A stretch of DNA of 64,000 bases from Parafrankia sp041008525 (GTDB lineage Bacteria; Actinomycetota; Actinomycetes; Frankiales; Frankiaceae): positions 62,001 to 126,000 of the forward strand of contig NZ_JBFLUG010000005.1 in assembly GCF_041008525.1 (NCBI RefSeq), read 5' to 3'. The position numbers and the translations under genes were made by a program. Under the pieces are notes generated by a model, which was given only the letters and a program-made list of their open reading frames with translations, was not told where the DNA came from and ran no database searches. The stretch's first letter is position 1, and every line of letters begins with the position of its first letter. Shown here piece after piece: positions 63,233-64,000 of this stretch.

Positions 63233-63874
63233 ATGGTGGACGTCCCCGCCGATCCAACCGTGGTACACCCGGTACCCGGGCAGCCGCGGGTGGTGCTGCT
63301 GAAACCGCTGTGCACCTCCCCGCTGATCGAGGTCGGCGAGTTCACCTACTACGACGACCCCGACAACCCGACAGCGTTCGAGACCCGCAACGTGCTCTAC
63401 CACTACGGACCGGAGAAGCTGGTCATCGGCCGGTTCTGCGCACTGGGCGCGGGCGTGCGCTTCATCATGAACGGCGCGAACCACCGCCTGGACGGCCCGT
63501 CGACCTTCCCGTTCCCGATCATGGGCGGATCCTGGGCCGACCACTTCGACCTCATCACCGGTCTGCCCGGCCGCGGCGACACCGTGGTCGGCAACGACGT
63601 CTGGTTCGGGTACCGCGCCCTGGTGATGCCCGGCGTCCGCATCGGCCACGGCGCGATCATCGGATCCGGCTCGGTCGTCGTGGACGACGTCCCCGACTAC
63701 GGCGTGGTCGGCGGCAACCCGGCACGACTCCTCCGCCTCCGCCACAGCGAGGCGGACGTCACCCGTCTCCTGGCACTGGCCTGGTGGGACTGGCCGATCG
63801 AGCACATCACCCGCCACATCCGCACGATCATGGCTGGCACCATCGACGACCTCGAGGCCGCGGCCCCTGGCTGA
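63233..63874 (+). CDS. Vat/CatB-type hexapeptide-repeat acetyltransferase
   Basis: 213 residues, left-handed beta-helix acyltransferase of the xenobiotic (streptogramin A / CatB chloramphenicol) group. The catalytic His is in GANHRLDGPSTFPF; FVIG-type repeats LVIGRFCALGAGVRF and TVVGNDVWFGYRALVMPGVRIGHGAIIGSG are clear, as is YGVVGGNPARLLRLR. These enzymes can inactivate antibiotics, but many members have other acceptors, so resistance is only a possibility. The ATG at 63233 follows GGGAGGTGG; a GTG immediately before is also possible. Confidence 0.93.
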   Translation: MVDVPADPTVVHPVPGQPRVVLLKPLCTSPLIEVGEFTYYDDPDNPTAFETRNVLYHYGPEKLVIGRFCALGAGVRFIMNGANHRLDGPSTFPFPIMGGSWADHFDLITGLPGRGDTVVGNDVWFGYRALVMPGVRIGHGAIIGSGSVVVDDVPDYGVVGGNPARLLRLRHSEADVTRLLALAWWDWPIEHITRHIRTIMAGTIDDLEAAAPG

Positions 63875-63894
63875 GATCGGGTCACCGCCAGTTC

Positions 63895-63910
63895 CTCTCG
63901 CCAGCGAGAG
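63895..63910 (+). terminator. Small hairpin after the acetyltransferase gene
   Basis: CTCTCG (63895-63900) pairs with CGAGAG (63905-63910) around CCAG, 20 bp after the stop. There is no U-tract, so a terminator role is a weak inference. The rest of the window (63911-64000) shows nothing clear. Confidence 0.35.
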
Positions 63911-64000
63911 CCGCTCAGGATCTTCGGTTGGATGCGCCGGCCCTTCCGAGCCAGGCGAGCCAGTGAGTGGATCGGCGTTGACGGACGCATCAGGATGGTC

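Noticed and set aside
63233..63874. Calling the acetyltransferase an antibiotic resistance gene
   Set aside because: The fold and catalytic His fit the Vat/CatB group, but many members act on other acceptors, and nothing nearby supports drug resistance.

Overview
The window comes from a very G+C-rich actinobacterium. Third codon positions are almost all G or C, and GTG starts and ATGA-type stop/start overlaps are common. It carries actinobacterial markers: the TIGR02234 Trp-operon membrane protein, a HisA of the kind that usually also does the TrpF step, PadR and F420/LLM-type proteins, paired Ser/Thr kinases, and a LexA box of the TCGAAC-N4-GTTCGA type. A Frankia-like relative fits the gene content best, but this rests on gene content alone. 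No rRNA, tRNA, CRISPR array or insertion sequence was seen.

Layout. 1-8.4 kb: a solute-binding lipoprotein, a guanidino-methyltransferase (GAMT/Rmt2-like) protein, a membrane Ser/Thr kinase with a WD40 propeller, and an unusual fusion of an Hsp70-like ATPase to an extracytoplasmic PstS-like domain. 8.9-14.1 kb: the methylmalonyl-CoA mutase operon mutA-mutB-meaB (minus strand). 14.3-19.1 kb: TauE/SafE exporter, TerB-like protein, multi-TM protein with a PI-PLC-like domain, and a short adenylate kinase. 19.4-25.6 kb: glutamate synthase gltB-gltD, with a GlnR-like site upstream. 26.0-47.1 kb: a long minus-strand amino-acid block, read as hisD-hisC-hisB-hisH, hisA-hisF, hisI-trpE-TIGR02234, trpC-trpB-trpA, lgt. 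It is interrupted three times: by a plus-strand ABC-2 transporter operon between hisH and hisA, by a heterodimeric ABC exporter pair between hisF and hisI, and by a plus-strand gene under an apparent LexA-controlled promoter between TIGR02234 and trpC. 47.2-59.3 kb: mixed accessory genes (O-methyltransferase, DUF2071, LPLTG-bearing surface protein, PPK2, second Ser/Thr kinase, thioesterase, MazG-like, lamin-tail secreted protein, DUF6204, LLM oxidoreductase, Clp_N-only protein). 59.7-64 kb: PadR regulator and membrane partner, apolipoprotein N-acyltransferase, and a Vat-like acetyltransferase.

How the genes work together. The his and trp genes feed histidine and tryptophan synthesis. No trpF, trpD, trpG, hisG or hisE is present here; PriA-type HisA would cover trpF and the rest must lie elsewhere. 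GltBD supplies glutamate to both pathways. Lgt (26 kb) and Lnt (61 kb) are two steps of lipoprotein maturation, relevant to the lipoprotein at the left edge. Mut/MeaB handle methylmalonyl-CoA.

The most striking items are: (i) a perfect LexA box on a well-spaced promoter driving an uncharacterised coiled-coil protein inside the trp cluster; (ii) the Hsp70-TM-PstS fusion; (iii) tandem repeats with a 16-bp period at three separate loci, plus an 8-bp array over the hisF stop; (iv) the GAMT-like enzyme; and (v) an ABC exporter pair whose motif losses predict one dead and one live ATP site.
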